Assembly: GCA_965276835.1 (NCBI GenBank)
Contig: OZ255631.1
Coordinates: 4,464,001-4,528,000 of the forward strand
Direction of reading: 5' to 3'
Source: BOG-932 sp965276835
GTDB lineage: Bacteria > Pseudomonadota > Alphaproteobacteria > BOG-932 > Roseiterribacteraceae
Length of the DNA stretch: 64,000 bases
The notes beneath the pieces were generated by a model, which saw only the letters and a list, made by a program, of their open reading frames with translations, was not told the origin of the DNA and made no database searches. Made by a program: the position numbers and the translations under genes. Positions 24,714 to 33,324 of the stretch are shown here, piece by piece (position 1 is the first letter of the stretch; each line of letters starts with the position of its first letter).

Positions 24714-26468
24714 ATGCCTATTCTCCCTCGTGCTTCGCTCCTCCTCATCGGCGCGCTGACGCTTGCCGGTCCGGCCTTCGCGGCGTCCGACCCCGAAGGC
24801 GTATCCCAGAAGATCGCCAAGACTGAGGTCGTTACCCACAAATATATGGTCGTCGCGGCCAACCCGCTGGCCAGCAAGGCCGGGGCCGACATGCTGGCGG
24901 CCGGCGGCAGCGCGGCCGACGCGGCGATCGCGGCGCAGTTGGTGCTGACCATGGTCGAGCCTCAATCTTCCGGCATCGGCGGCGGCGGGTTCCTCAGTTT
25001 CTACGACCATGCGACCGGGAAAATGGTCATCTATGACGGCCGCGAAACCGCGCCGGCGGCCGACAAGCCGGACCTGTTCCTCGGCCCCGACGGTCAGCCG
25101 CTCAGCTTTTTCCAGGCCGCTGTCGGCGGCAAGCCGATCGGCGTGCCCGGCATCGTCCGGCTGATGGAGGCGGTGCACAAGGATTACGGCAAGCTGCCCT
25201 GGCCGAAACTGTTCGAGCCGGCGATCACGCTGGCGGAAGATGGCTTCGCGGTGACGCCGCGCCTGCATTGGTGGCTCGACAGCGCCAAGGACTTCCTCAG
25301 CAATTCGCCAGACCTCAAGGCGCATTATTACAAGCCCGACGGATCGGCCCTGGCGGTCGGCGACATTTTGAAATCGCCGGAACTGGCCAAAACGCTGCAC
25401 CTTTTGGCCGATAAGGGGCCGAACGCCTTTTATGCCGGGCCGCTGGCGGAGGAAATCGTCAAGGCCGCCGATCAGGGGATGGGTGTCGAGGGGCATCCGA
25501 GCCCGGCCGCGATGACCCTGGACGACCTGAAGAATTATCAGGTGATCCGCCGCGACCCGGTCTGCGGCACCTATCGCAAATATGAGATCTGCGGCGCGGG
25601 TCCGCCCGCCGCCGGCGCCATCGGGGTGATCGAGATCCTGGGCATGCTGCAGCGGTTCGACCCGCTTCAGCTCGTGCCGCAAAACGCCCGCACCTATCAC
25701 CTGTTCGCCGAGGCGTCGCGCCGCGCCTTCGCCGACCGCGATGCCTATGTCGCCGATCCGGCTTTGGTCAAGGTGCCGGTGCAAGGCCTGACCGACCCGT
25801 CCTATCTCGCGGTCCGCTCCGGCACGATCGATGCCAGCCAGGCGACGCCGCATGTCGATCCGGGCGTGCCGCCGGGGCCGCGCACCGATATCGGCCCAGA
25901 CGCCACCATCGAACAGGCGGGAACCTCTCACATGTCGATCGTCGACGCGGCCGGGAACGGGGTGTCGTTCACCACCACCGTCAACGCGCCGTTCGGCTCG
26001 CATATCATGGTGGGCGGCTTCATCCTGAACGACCAGCTGACCGATTTCTCCTTCCGGCCCACCATCGACGGCAAGCCGGTGGCGAACGCGGTTCACGGCG
26101 GCGAACGCCCGCGCTCATCGATGGCGCCGCTGATAATCTTCGGGGGACGGCGGCATCTGCGCCTGCTGATCGGCTCGCCCGGCGGATCGAAGATCATCGA
26201 CTATGTGGCGCTGGCAACCATGGCCCATCTCGACTGGGGCCTGGGCATCCAGCAGGCGGTCGATTACGGCCATGTCGTCAATACCGGCACGCGGACCGAG
26301 CTTGAGGCGGACACGCCTGTCGCCGCCTTTGCCGACCAGCTGACCGGCATGGGCCATCAGGTCGAGCTGATGAGCGAAACCAGCGGCCTGCACGCCATTG
26401 CCGTGATGAAAGACGGCCTCCACGGCGGCGCCGACAGCCGCCGCGAAGGCGTGGCCATCGGGGAGTAG
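24714..26468 (+). CDS. ggt: Gamma-glutamyltransferase
   Basis: The 584-residue precursor has a signal peptide (RASLLLIGALTLAGPAFA) and the gamma-glutamyltransferase fold. The autocatalytic cut is before the Thr in AGTSHMSIVDAAGNG near residue 404; that Thr becomes the nucleophile. GERPRSSMAPLI near 465 lines the active site. The periplasmic enzyme hydrolyses glutathione and related gamma-glutamyl bonds. It is a single gene, converging on the yafQ toxin gene with three bases between stops. Confidence 0.95.
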   Translation: MPILPRASLLLIGALTLAGPAFAASDPEGVSQKIAKTEVVTHKYMVVAANPLASKAGADMLAAGGSAADAAIAAQLVLTMVEPQSSGIGGGGFLSFYDHATGKMVIYDGRETAPAADKPDLFLGPDGQPLSFFQAAVGGKPIGVPGIVRLMEAVHKDYGKLPWPKLFEPAITLAEDGFAVTPRLHWWLDSAKDFLSNSPDLKAHYYKPDGSALAVGDILKSPELAKTLHLLADKGPNAFYAGPLAEEIVKAADQGMGVEGHPSPAAMTLDDLKNYQVIRRDPVCGTYRKYEICGAGPPAAGAIGVIEILGMLQRFDPLQLVPQNARTYHLFAEASRRAFADRDAYVADPALVKVPVQGLTDPSYLAVRSGTIDASQATPHVDPGVPPGPRTDIGPDATIEQAGTSHMSIVDAAGNGVSFTTTVNAPFGSHIMVGGFILNDQLTDFSFRPTIDGKPVANAVHGGERPRSSMAPLIIFGGRRHLRLLIGSPGGSKIIDYVALATMAHLDWGLGIQQAVDYGHVVNTGTRTELEADTPVAAFADQLTGMGHQVELMSETSGLHAIAVMKDGLHGGADSRREGVAIGE

Positions 26469-26471
26469 CGG

Positions 26472-26804
26472 CTACTTTTCAAACAGATCGGTGTGGGTTC
26501 CCGTACGGATAAAGGCGATTTGCCCTTGCTTGCCGCTATCGTCGATTTTGTAGACCAGCAGGAAATCCCCGCCGATATGACATTCGCGATACCCGCCCCA
26601 ATCCCCTTTCAGCGTGTGGTCGAGCCATTCCGGATCGAGCGGGCCGTTATTGGCGACCAGCATCATCATCGCTTGCTTTAGGCGATTCATGTCGTACCGG
26701 CCGGAATGCGAAAGGCGCTCCCAGTCTTTGAGGAAGCCTTTGGTATAGTCTGCCGTCCGTGGAAGCGCAGTCCGCTTGCTACTTGCCGTTTTTTTCGAGG
26801 TCAT
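26472..26804 (-). CDS. yafQ: YafQ-type toxin
   Basis: The 110-residue protein matches the YafQ family of ribosome-dependent endoribonucleases. DYTKGFLKDWERLSHSGRYDMNRLKQAMMML is the N-terminal helix pair. HTLKGDWGGYRECHIGGDFLLVYKI carries the conserved His and Asp of the active site, and the C-terminal FIRTGTHTDLF supplies the last His. Its start overlaps the 3' end of dinJ by 26 bases, tight coupling. Confidence 0.88.
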   Translation of the reverse strand: MTSKKTASSKRTALPRTADYTKGFLKDWERLSHSGRYDMNRLKQAMMMLVANNGPLDPEWLDHTLKGDWGGYRECHIGGDFLLVYKIDDSGKQGQIAFIRTGTHTDLFEK

Positions 26805-27057
26805 CGATCAAGCCTTCGGCGGTTTCGAACCGCAGGCGCCGGGCACGAAGCATTTCATCGGCTTCGGCCATGGCGGCTCGGGTTTCCGCGTTGGGGACTT
26901 TCAATTCCAACGGAAAGGCCTGGTCGGCCACGATCCGCGTCAGCAACATGCGAACGGCATCCGACAAAGAGAGACCCATCGCGTCGAGCGCCGTGGATGC
27001 TTTGTTTTTCAATCCATCGTCCACGCGCACGTGGAGCATCGAAGTTTGTGCGGTCAT
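26779..27057 (-). CDS. dinJ: DinJ/RelB-type antitoxin
   Basis: The 92-residue protein is a DinJ/RelB antitoxin. LHVRVDDGLKNKASTALDAMGLSLSDAVRMLLTRIVAD is the ribbon-helix-helix DNA-binding region, and the C-terminal helical part wraps the toxin. It precedes yafQ in the normal order and would repress the operon. A near-perfect dyad lies 35 bases upstream. Confidence 0.9.
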   Translation of the reverse strand: MTAQTSMLHVRVDDGLKNKASTALDAMGLSLSDAVRMLLTRIVADQAFPLELKVPNAETRAAMAEADEMLRARRLRFETAEGLIDDLEKNGK

Positions 27058-27092
27058 CAGGGTTACTCCTCAGACCTGATTATGTATCTCAT

Positions 27093-27108
27093 TTGAGTTG
27101 CAATTCAA
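27093..27108. promoter_or_regulatory. Palindromic operator candidate upstream of dinJ-yafQ
   Basis: TTGAGTTGCAATTCAA reads as a 16-base dyad with only one mismatched pair. It lies between the GST start and dinJ start, where a RelB-type repressor would bind. Experimental support is lacking. Confidence 0.4.
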
Positions 27109-27121
27109 GCTGAGGGTTGAA

Positions 27122-27760
27122 TTATCCTGACCGGCCGAACGACAGATCGAAAGGCCCGCCTTTCTCGATCGCGCGCTTATAGGCCGGGCGCGCTTCCAGC
27201 CGGTCAAGATAGGCCAGCAGCGGTTCGCGGCCCTGAAGTGAGCCCAGCGCGCGGGCGGTTTGCAGGATGAAGGCGAGCTGCAGGTCGGCAGCAGTGAAAC
27301 GGTTCCCGATCAAATACTCACCACCCTCCAGCAGCGACGTGATGTAGTCGAGCTGCAGGGCGATCTGCTGCTGGGCATAGCCCTGGAACATCTCGCTCTC
27401 AACCTGGAAGGCGCCGAGGAACAGCGGCATCACCACCGGCATGCTGGCCGATCCCTCGGCATAATGCAGCAGTTCCAGATAATGCGGATAGTCGTCCGAA
27501 GCCGGGTCGGGGGCCAGGGTGCCCTGGCCGTAACGCTGAGCCAGCAGTTCGACGATCGCGCCGGATTCGGCCATCACCTTGCCGTCGATCACGACCGACG
27601 GCGCCTTGCCCAGCGGGTGAACCTTCTTCATTTCCTTCGGCGCGAAGCCCTGGTCGCGTTTATAGAACTCGATCTCGTAATCCAGCCCCAGCTCCTCCAG
27701 CACCCACAGCACGCGCTGCGACTTGGAGTTGTTCAGATGGTGGACGGTGATTTGCGGCAT
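27122..27760 (-). CDS. Glutathione S-transferase
   Basis: The 212-residue protein has the GST layout. The thioredoxin-like N-terminal domain ends with GKAPSVVIDGKVMAESGAIVELLAQRYG (cis-Pro, and the ESGAI gamma-glutamyl-binding motif near residue 66). The helical C-terminal domain carries FTAADLQLAFIL, the N-capping box. The active-site residue near the start (HLNNSKSQRVLW) is likely Ser or Asn-region, typical of theta/nu-like bacterial GSTs. The substrate is unknown. It is divergent from queA. Confidence 0.88.
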   Translation of the reverse strand: MPQITVHHLNNSKSQRVLWVLEELGLDYEIEFYKRDQGFAPKEMKKVHPLGKAPSVVIDGKVMAESGAIVELLAQRYGQGTLAPDPASDDYPHYLELLHYAEGSASMPVVMPLFLGAFQVESEMFQGYAQQQIALQLDYITSLLEGGEYLIGNRFTAADLQLAFILQTARALGSLQGREPLLAYLDRLEARPAYKRAIEKGGPFDLSFGRSG

Positions 27761-27843
27761 GGTTTTCCCCTGGGCCCCGGTTCTCGTGTTGAGCCGGGAC
27801 TGTGCTACAAGCGCCGCTTTTTGGCGAGCCAGCTTCTTTCCCG

Positions 27844-28878
27844 ATGCGCGTAGACCTGTTCGATTTTGACCTTCCGGCAGACCGGATCGCCCAGCGCCCG
27901 GTGTCGCCGCGCGATGCGGCGCGGTTGTTGCACGTCCGTGCGGATGGGTTCGATGATTGCGCGGTGCGCGATCTGCCGGGTCTGCTCCGGCGCGGCGATC
28001 TGCTGGTCTTCAACGATACGCGGGTCATTCCGGCGCGGCTGGCGGGCACGCGCGGCGAGGCGAAGGTTTCGGTGACGCTGCATCAGATTTTGTCGCCGGA
28101 TGCTTGGCGGGTCTTCGCCAAGCCGGCGAAGCGGCTGCGGCCCGGAGATCGGATTACCTTTGCCGCCGATTTTTCGGCGGAGGTTCTGGAGAAGGGTTCG
28201 ACGGGCGATGTCGTCCTGCGTTTCGACCGCGCGGGCGCCGAACTGATCGGCGCGCTGCATGACTATGGAGCGATGCCGCTGCCGCCTTATATCCGGGGTG
28301 GCGTCGCTGACGGCCAAGATGTGACCGACTATCAGACCCTGTTCGCGAAGGAGGAAGGCGCGGTCGCCGCGCCGACCGCCGCTTTGCATTTCACGCCGGA
28401 ACTGATGGCGGGCTTGGCGGCGGCGGGTATCCAAACCGCCACGCTGACCCTGCATGTCGGGGCCGGGACTTTCCTGCCGGTGAAATCGGACGATACGGAC
28501 GACCATGTGATGCATGAGGAGGTCGGGGTTCTGACCGATGCAGTTGCAGACAGGGTCAACGCGGCCCGCCGCAACGGCGGCCGGATCGTCGCGGTCGGCA
28601 CCACGTCTTTGCGCCTGCTGGAGAGTGCTGCCGACGAGGATGGCACGGTCAGGCCGTTCACCGGCGCAACGGATATCTTCATCACGCCCGGTTACCGGTT
28701 CAAGGCAGTGGACGTGCTGCTGACCAATTTCCACCTGCCGCGCTCGACCCTGTTCATGCTGGTCTCGGCCTTCGCCGGCCTGGACCGGATGCAGGCGGCA
28801 TATCAACATGCGATCGCTTCGGGTTATCGCTTCTATTCCTATGGCGACTGCTGTCTGTTGGAACCGGGAAATGGCTGA
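27844..28878 (+). CDS. queA: S-adenosylmethionine:tRNA ribosyltransferase-isomerase
   Basis: The 344-residue protein is QueA, which transfers the ribosyl group of S-adenosylmethionine to preQ1 in tRNA and rearranges it to epoxyqueuosine. FDFDLPADRIAQRP at the start, DLLVFNDTRVIPARL, MPLPPYIRG, TAALHFTPEL and LHVGAGTF are all conserved. It is the first gene of the seven-gene queuosine operon. Its stop overlaps the tgt start by eight bases. Confidence 0.96.
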   Translation: MRVDLFDFDLPADRIAQRPVSPRDAARLLHVRADGFDDCAVRDLPGLLRRGDLLVFNDTRVIPARLAGTRGEAKVSVTLHQILSPDAWRVFAKPAKRLRPGDRITFAADFSAEVLEKGSTGDVVLRFDRAGAELIGALHDYGAMPLPPYIRGGVADGQDVTDYQTLFAKEEGAVAAPTAALHFTPELMAGLAAAGIQTATLTLHVGAGTFLPVKSDDTDDHVMHEEVGVLTDAVADRVNAARRNGGRIVAVGTTSLRLLESAADEDGTVRPFTGATDIFITPGYRFKAVDVLLTNFHLPRSTLFMLVSAFAGLDRMQAAYQHAIASGYRFYSYGDCCLLEPGNG

Positions 28879-29998
28879 GTTCGGATTCGAAATCCTGGCG
28901 ACCGACGGCGCGGCGCGGCGCGGGCAGATTGCGACCGCGCACGGCACGGTCGAGACGCCGGCTTTCATGCCGGTCGGCACCGCCGGCACGGTCAAAGGCA
29001 TGCTGCCGTCAGCGGTCGCGGAGACCGGCGCCGAGATCCTGCTGGGCAACACCTATCACCTGATGCTGCGGCCGGGTGCGGAGCGGGTCGAGCGGCTGGG
29101 CGGGCTGCATAAGATGATGGGCTGGGACAGGCCGATCCTGACCGATTCCGGCGGCTTCCAGGTCATGTCGCTGACCGGCCTGCGCAAGCTGACGGAGGAT
29201 GCGGTGATCTTCAAATCGCATATCGACGGGTCGGAGCACATTCTGTCGCCGGAACGGTCGATGAATATCCAGCGCATGCTGGATGCCGACATCACCATGG
29301 CGCTGGACGAATGCACGCCCCACCCCGCGACCTATGAGCAGACCGGCAAGTCGCTGGCGCTGTCGATGCGCTGGGCCGAACGGTCAAAGACGGCATTCCG
29401 GCAACGCCCGGGATATGGCTTGTTCGGCATCGTCCAGGGCGGCGTCTATCTCGATCTGCGCAGCCGCTCGGTCGCGGAACTGACCGGCATCGGCTTCGAC
29501 GGTTATGCCATCGGCGGCCTGGCGGTCGGCGAGGGGCAGGAGACGATGTTCACCGTGCTGGACCACACCGCGCCGCAATTGCCGCAGGACCGGCCGCGCT
29601 ATCTGATGGGCGTGGGTACGCCGGCCGATCTCGTCGGCTCGGTGGCGCGTGGGGTCGATATGTTCGACTGCGTGATGCCCACCCGCTCGGGCCGCACCGG
29701 CCAGGCCTTCACCGCGCGCGGCAAGGTCAATATGCGCAATGCCCGCCACCAGGACGATCCGCGTCCGCTGGCGGAAGACTGCCGCTGCCCGGCTTGCACC
29801 CAGTTCAGCCGTGCCTATCTGCATCACTTGCAGAGGTCTGAGGAAATGCTGGGGCCGATCCTGCTGACATGGCATAATCTGACCTATTATCAGGATTTGA
29901 TGGCGGGCATCCGCCAGGCCGTCGCGTCGGCCAATTTCGCGGACTTCGCCGCGGAATTCGCCGAGAAGCAGGCTTTGGGTGACATACCGCCGCTTTAG
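28871..29998 (+). CDS. tgt: tRNA-guanine transglycosylase
   Basis: The 375-residue enzyme exchanges guanine 34 of tRNAs for Asp, Asn, His and Tyr with preQ1. DSGGFQVMSL near residue 90 carries the base-recognising Asp, FDCVMPTRSGRTGQAFT near 265-280 the nucleophilic Asp, and CRCPACTQFSRAYLHHL near 305 the zinc-binding Cys and His. Length and motifs are standard. Start ATG 28871 overlaps the queA stop, which couples translation. Confidence 0.96.
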   Translation: MAEFGFEILATDGAARRGQIATAHGTVETPAFMPVGTAGTVKGMLPSAVAETGAEILLGNTYHLMLRPGAERVERLGGLHKMMGWDRPILTDSGGFQVMSLTGLRKLTEDAVIFKSHIDGSEHILSPERSMNIQRMLDADITMALDECTPHPATYEQTGKSLALSMRWAERSKTAFRQRPGYGLFGIVQGGVYLDLRSRSVAELTGIGFDGYAIGGLAVGEGQETMFTVLDHTAPQLPQDRPRYLMGVGTPADLVGSVARGVDMFDCVMPTRSGRTGQAFTARGKVNMRNARHQDDPRPLAEDCRCPACTQFSRAYLHHLQRSEEMLGPILLTWHNLTYYQDLMAGIRQAVASANFADFAAEFAEKQALGDIPPL

Positions 29999-30021
29999 GG
30001 CCGGCCTTGTAGGAACCGACA

Positions 30022-30486
30022 ATGACGGAAACGATCTATAACGACCTGACCCAACTGGGCACGCCGACCGCGGTGCCGGCCTCGCCGGAACTGGCGGTCA
30101 TCGAGAAGGTCGCCAATCCGCAGCCGGCGATGCAGTACCTCGTGCGCTTCGTCGCGCCGGAATTCACCACTCTGTGCCCGATGACCGGGCAGCCGGATTT
30201 CGCGCATCTGGTAATCGACTATGTGCCCGGCGCCTATCTGGTCGAAAGCAAGTCGCTGAAGCTGTTCCTCGCTTCGTTCCGCAATCATGGCGGCTTTCAC
30301 GAGACCTCCACCTTGCAGATCGCCAAGCGGCTGGTGGACGAAATCGCACCGCAGTGGCTGCGCATCGGCGGCTATTGGTATCCGCGCGGCGGCATCCCGA
30401 TCGACGTGTTCTACCAAACCGGTCCCGCGCCGGAGGGGCTGTGGCTGCCCGACCAGGGAGTCGCGCCCTATCGTGGCAGAGGCTGA
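30022..30486 (+). CDS. queF: preQ0 reductase (NADPH-dependent 7-cyano-7-deazaguanine reductase)
   Basis: The 154-residue protein is the short, single-domain type of QueF, which reduces the nitrile of preQ0 to the amine of preQ1. The catalytic Cys is C52 in TLCPMTGQPD and the partner Asp is D59. VPGAYLVESKSLKLFLASFRNHGGFHE is the QueF signature with the FxE-type substrate site. It is 23 bases after tgt and overlaps the queG start. Confidence 0.96.
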   Translation: MTETIYNDLTQLGTPTAVPASPELAVIEKVANPQPAMQYLVRFVAPEFTTLCPMTGQPDFAHLVIDYVPGAYLVESKSLKLFLASFRNHGGFHETSTLQIAKRLVDEIAPQWLRIGGYWYPRGGIPIDVFYQTGPAPEGLWLPDQGVAPYRGRG

Positions 30487-31621
30487 CGTTAAGACCGGGG
30501 ATGATCTTAAAACAAGGCTGATCGCCGAGGCGCGGGCGCTGGGCTTCGACGCCGTCCGTGTCACCCGCGCGGACCTGGCGGAGGCGGTTTCCACCGGCCT
30601 GGACGGCTATATCGCGGCCGGCAGCCATGGCGACATGGATTGGCTGGCGCGTGAGCCGGAACGCCGCCGTCATCCGCAAGGCCTGTGGCCGGAGGCGCGG
30701 TCGGTTATCGTGCTGGGCGTCAATTACGGGCCGGAAACCGATCCGCTCGACGGCCTGGCGCATAAGGACAAGGGCGTCGTCGCATCCTATGCGCTGGGCA
30801 AGGACTATCACGATGTCGTCAAGAAACGGCTGAAGGCGCTGGGCCGCTGGCTGGGCGATGCCAGCGGTCTGCCGCTCAAGGTGTTCGTCGATACCGCGCC
30901 GGTGATGGAAAAGCCGCTGGCCCAGGCGGCGGGGTTGGGCTGGCAGGGCAAGCATACCAATCTGGTGTCGCGCGATTTCGGCTCCTGGCTGTTCCTGGGC
31001 GAAATCTTCACCGCCGCCGACCTGCCGCCGGATGAGGCGGAGGCGGACCATTGCGGCAACTGCAATGCGTGCCAGGACATCTGCCCGACCGCGGCCTTCC
31101 CCGCGCCCTATCGGCTGGATGCGCGGCGCTGCATCTCGTACCTGACGATCGAACATAAGGGGCCGATACCCGCCGAATTCCGCTTGGCCATGGGCAATCG
31201 CATCTATGGCTGCGATGACTGCCTGGCGGTTTGTCCGTGGAACAAGTTCGCCAGCCAAACGGCTGAGCTTGCCTTCGCCCCGCGCGAAACCTTGACCGGC
31301 GCGCGGCTGGCCGATCTCGCCATGCTGGACGATGCTACATTCCGCGCCCTGTTCGCCGGATCGCCGATCAAGCGGGTTGGGCGCGACCGCTTCGTGCGCA
31401 ATGTCTTGATCGCCATCGGCAATAGCGGCCTTCCGGAACTGGCGGCCGTTGCCGAGGGATTGCTGGGCGATCCCTCGCCGTTGGTTCGGGGCATGGCGGT
31501 GTGGGCTCTATCGAGGCTGGCGCCCCACCGTCTGGTGTCGGACGCATCGGAGAGCGATATGCATGTGTTGGCGGAATGGGCGCTTGCAGCGCCCGCGGTT
31601 GACCTTGCCCGGGCGGGATAG
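30473..31621 (+). CDS. queG: Epoxyqueuosine reductase
   Basis: The 382-residue protein is QueG, the cobalamin-dependent iron-sulfur enzyme that reduces epoxyqueuosine to queuosine in tRNA. Two [4Fe-4S] motifs are present: CGNCNACQDICP near residue 192 and CDDCLAVCPWN near 247. DTAPVMEKPLAQAAGLGWQGKHT around residue 138 is the B12-side signature, and VRGMAVWAL is a HEAT-like tail. GTG 30473, inside queF, is the only suitable start. It may link demand for B12 to the bluB riboswitch gene 21 kb away. Confidence 0.93.
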   Translation: MAEADVKTGDDLKTRLIAEARALGFDAVRVTRADLAEAVSTGLDGYIAAGSHGDMDWLAREPERRRHPQGLWPEARSVIVLGVNYGPETDPLDGLAHKDKGVVASYALGKDYHDVVKKRLKALGRWLGDASGLPLKVFVDTAPVMEKPLAQAAGLGWQGKHTNLVSRDFGSWLFLGEIFTAADLPPDEAEADHCGNCNACQDICPTAAFPAPYRLDARRCISYLTIEHKGPIPAEFRLAMGNRIYGCDDCLAVCPWNKFASQTAELAFAPRETLTGARLADLAMLDDATFRALFAGSPIKRVGRDRFVRNVLIAIGNSGLPELAAVAEGLLGDPSPLVRGMAVWALSRLAPHRLVSDASESDMHVLAEWALAAPAVDLARAG

Positions 31622-31633
31622 GCACAAGACGCC

Positions 31634-32266
31634 ATGACCTATTCAGTCAAAGAGCTGTTCAAGACATTGCAGGGCGAGGGCGCACAGGCCGGGCGCGCTG
31701 CGGTGTTTTGCCGTTTTGCCGGCTGCAACCTGTGGTCGGGGCGCGAGGAAGACCGCGCCGAGGCGGTCTGCACCTTTTGCGACACCGACTTCGTCGGCAC
31801 CGATGGCGAGGGCGGCGGCAAATTCACCGATGCCGGCATACTTGCGGCGGCGATTACCAGCGCCTGGGATGGATCGCAGGAGAACCGCTATGTCGTCTTC
31901 ACCGGCGGCGAGCCGCTGCTGCAACTGGACGCCGCGCTGATCGCCGCCGTTCACGACCAAGGCTTCGAGATTGCGGTCGAGACCAACGGCACGCTGGAAC
32001 CGCCGCCCGGTATCGATTGGATCTGCGTCAGCCCAAAGGCCGACGCACCGCTGGCGCTCATCGCTGGAAATGAGTTGAAACTGGTCTATCCGCAGGCAGA
32101 ACCGGACATCGCGGCCCTCGGCCGGTTGCAATTCGACCATTTTTGGGTTCAACCCATGGACGGTCCGGACCGGGCAGCCAATACGGCGGCCGCCGTTGCC
32201 TTTTGCCTTGCAAACCCCAAATGGCGGCTCAGCCTCCAGACGCATAAGTTTATCGGTATTCCGTGA
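31634..32266 (+). CDS. queE: 7-carboxy-7-deazaguanine synthase
   Basis: The 210-residue protein is QueE, a radical SAM enzyme that makes 7-carboxy-7-deazaguanine. The Cys motif is C31, C46 and C49 (CNLWSG ... CTFCDTDF), the longer C-x14-C-x2-C spacing seen in many QueE. ELFKTLQGEGAQAGRAAVFCRFAGCN begins it and FTGGEPLLQLD gives the SAM-binding GGEP. It ends in TGA overlapping the queD start by one base. Confidence 0.94.
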   Translation: MTYSVKELFKTLQGEGAQAGRAAVFCRFAGCNLWSGREEDRAEAVCTFCDTDFVGTDGEGGGKFTDAGILAAAITSAWDGSQENRYVVFTGGEPLLQLDAALIAAVHDQGFEIAVETNGTLEPPPGIDWICVSPKADAPLALIAGNELKLVYPQAEPDIAALGRLQFDHFWVQPMDGPDRAANTAAAVAFCLANPKWRLSLQTHKFIGIP

Positions 32267-32631
32267 TGTACGAGCTGACGAAAGAATTCCGCTTCGAGGC
32301 GGCCCACACATTGCAGCGCGCCATCGGCACCGAAGGCAGCCGGCGGGTGCATGGCCATTCCTATCGTGCCGAGGTCGCGGTGCGCGGCGTCCCCGATCCG
32401 CAAAGCGGCATGATCGTCGACCTCGGCCTGTTCGACCTGTCGCTGCAGAAGGTGCGCGACCGGCTGGATCATCATTTCCTCGACGATGTCGCCGATCTGG
32501 GGCCCGCGACCTTGGAGAACCTGTCCGCCTGGATCTGGAACGCACTGGCGGCCGATGGAATAACCCCGGCGCGCGTCGTCGTGGCGCGCGATTCCGCCGG
32601 GGAAACCTGCACCTATACCGGACCGGAATAG
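32266..32631 (+). CDS. queD: 6-carboxy-5,6,7,8-tetrahydropterin synthase-like protein QueD
   Basis: The 121-residue protein has the T-fold of QueD/6-pyruvoyltetrahydropterin synthase. The zinc ligands are H14, H29 and H31 (FEAAHT and RVHGHSY), and LDHHFLDD and TLENLSAWIW are conserved. The catalytic Cys that normally precedes HGH by three residues (CxxxHGH) is S25 here (SRRVHGH). The family member could use another residue, or the activity may differ. Start ATG 32266 overlaps the queE stop; GTG 32263 is an alternative. Confidence 0.85.
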   Translation: MYELTKEFRFEAAHTLQRAIGTEGSRRVHGHSYRAEVAVRGVPDPQSGMIVDLGLFDLSLQKVRDRLDHHFLDDVADLGPATLENLSAWIWNALAADGITPARVVVARDSAGETCTYTGPE

Positions 32632-33324
32632 ATGACGGACGGCGCCCTTGTCCTTTTCTCCGGCGGCCAGGATTCCACGACCTGCCTGGCCTGGGCGCTG
32701 GAGCGGTTCGACCGGGTGGAAACGGTCGGCTTCGATTACGGCCAGCGCCATCGGATCGAGCTCGACTGCCGTGTCGATGTGGCGCTTGGCCTGCGGACGC
32801 TGAACCCGGATTGGGCGGCGCGGCTGTGGGACGACCACACGATCGATCTCGCGGCGCTCGGCGGCATCTCGGAAACCGCGTTGACCCGCAAGACGGCGAT
32901 CGAGATGCAGGAAAACGGCCTGCCCTCCACCTTCGTGCCGGGGCGCAACCTGATGTTCCTGACGATGGCGGCCGCGCTGGGCTATCGCCGCGGGCTGACG
33001 CACGTTGTGGGCGGCATGTGCGAGACGGATTACTCAGGCTATCCCGATTGCCGCGACCGGACGATCAAGGCGCTGAACGTGGCGATCAATCTGGGCATGG
33101 ACCGGGAATTCACCCTTCACACGCCGCTGATGTGGATCGACAAGGCCGATACCTGGCGGTTGGCCGAACGGCTGGGTGGGGCTGCCCTGGTCGACATCAT
33201 CCGCGAGCGCACCCACACCTGCTATCTGGGCGACCGGGGCACGCATCACGACTGGGGCTATGGCTGCGGCACCTGCCCGGCCTGCGACCTGCGCGCCAAG
33301 GGTTACGCGGCGTACAGCGCCTAG
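32632..33324 (+). CDS. queC: 7-cyano-7-deazaguanine synthase
   Basis: The 230-residue protein is QueC, which uses ATP and ammonia to turn carboxydeazaguanine into preQ0. The P-loop is SGGQDST at residues 10-16, FVPGRNLMFL near 101 binds nucleotide, and the zinc Cys cluster is in CYLGDRG ... CGTCPACDLR near 193-215. It is the last gene of the queuosine operon and its TAG overlaps the stop of the opposite-strand kinase. Confidence 0.96.
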   Translation: MTDGALVLFSGGQDSTTCLAWALERFDRVETVGFDYGQRHRIELDCRVDVALGLRTLNPDWAARLWDDHTIDLAALGGISETALTRKTAIEMQENGLPSTFVPGRNLMFLTMAAALGYRRGLTHVVGGMCETDYSGYPDCRDRTIKALNVAINLGMDREFTLHTPLMWIDKADTWRLAERLGGAALVDIIRERTHTCYLGDRGTHHDWGYGCGTCPACDLRAKGYAAYSA

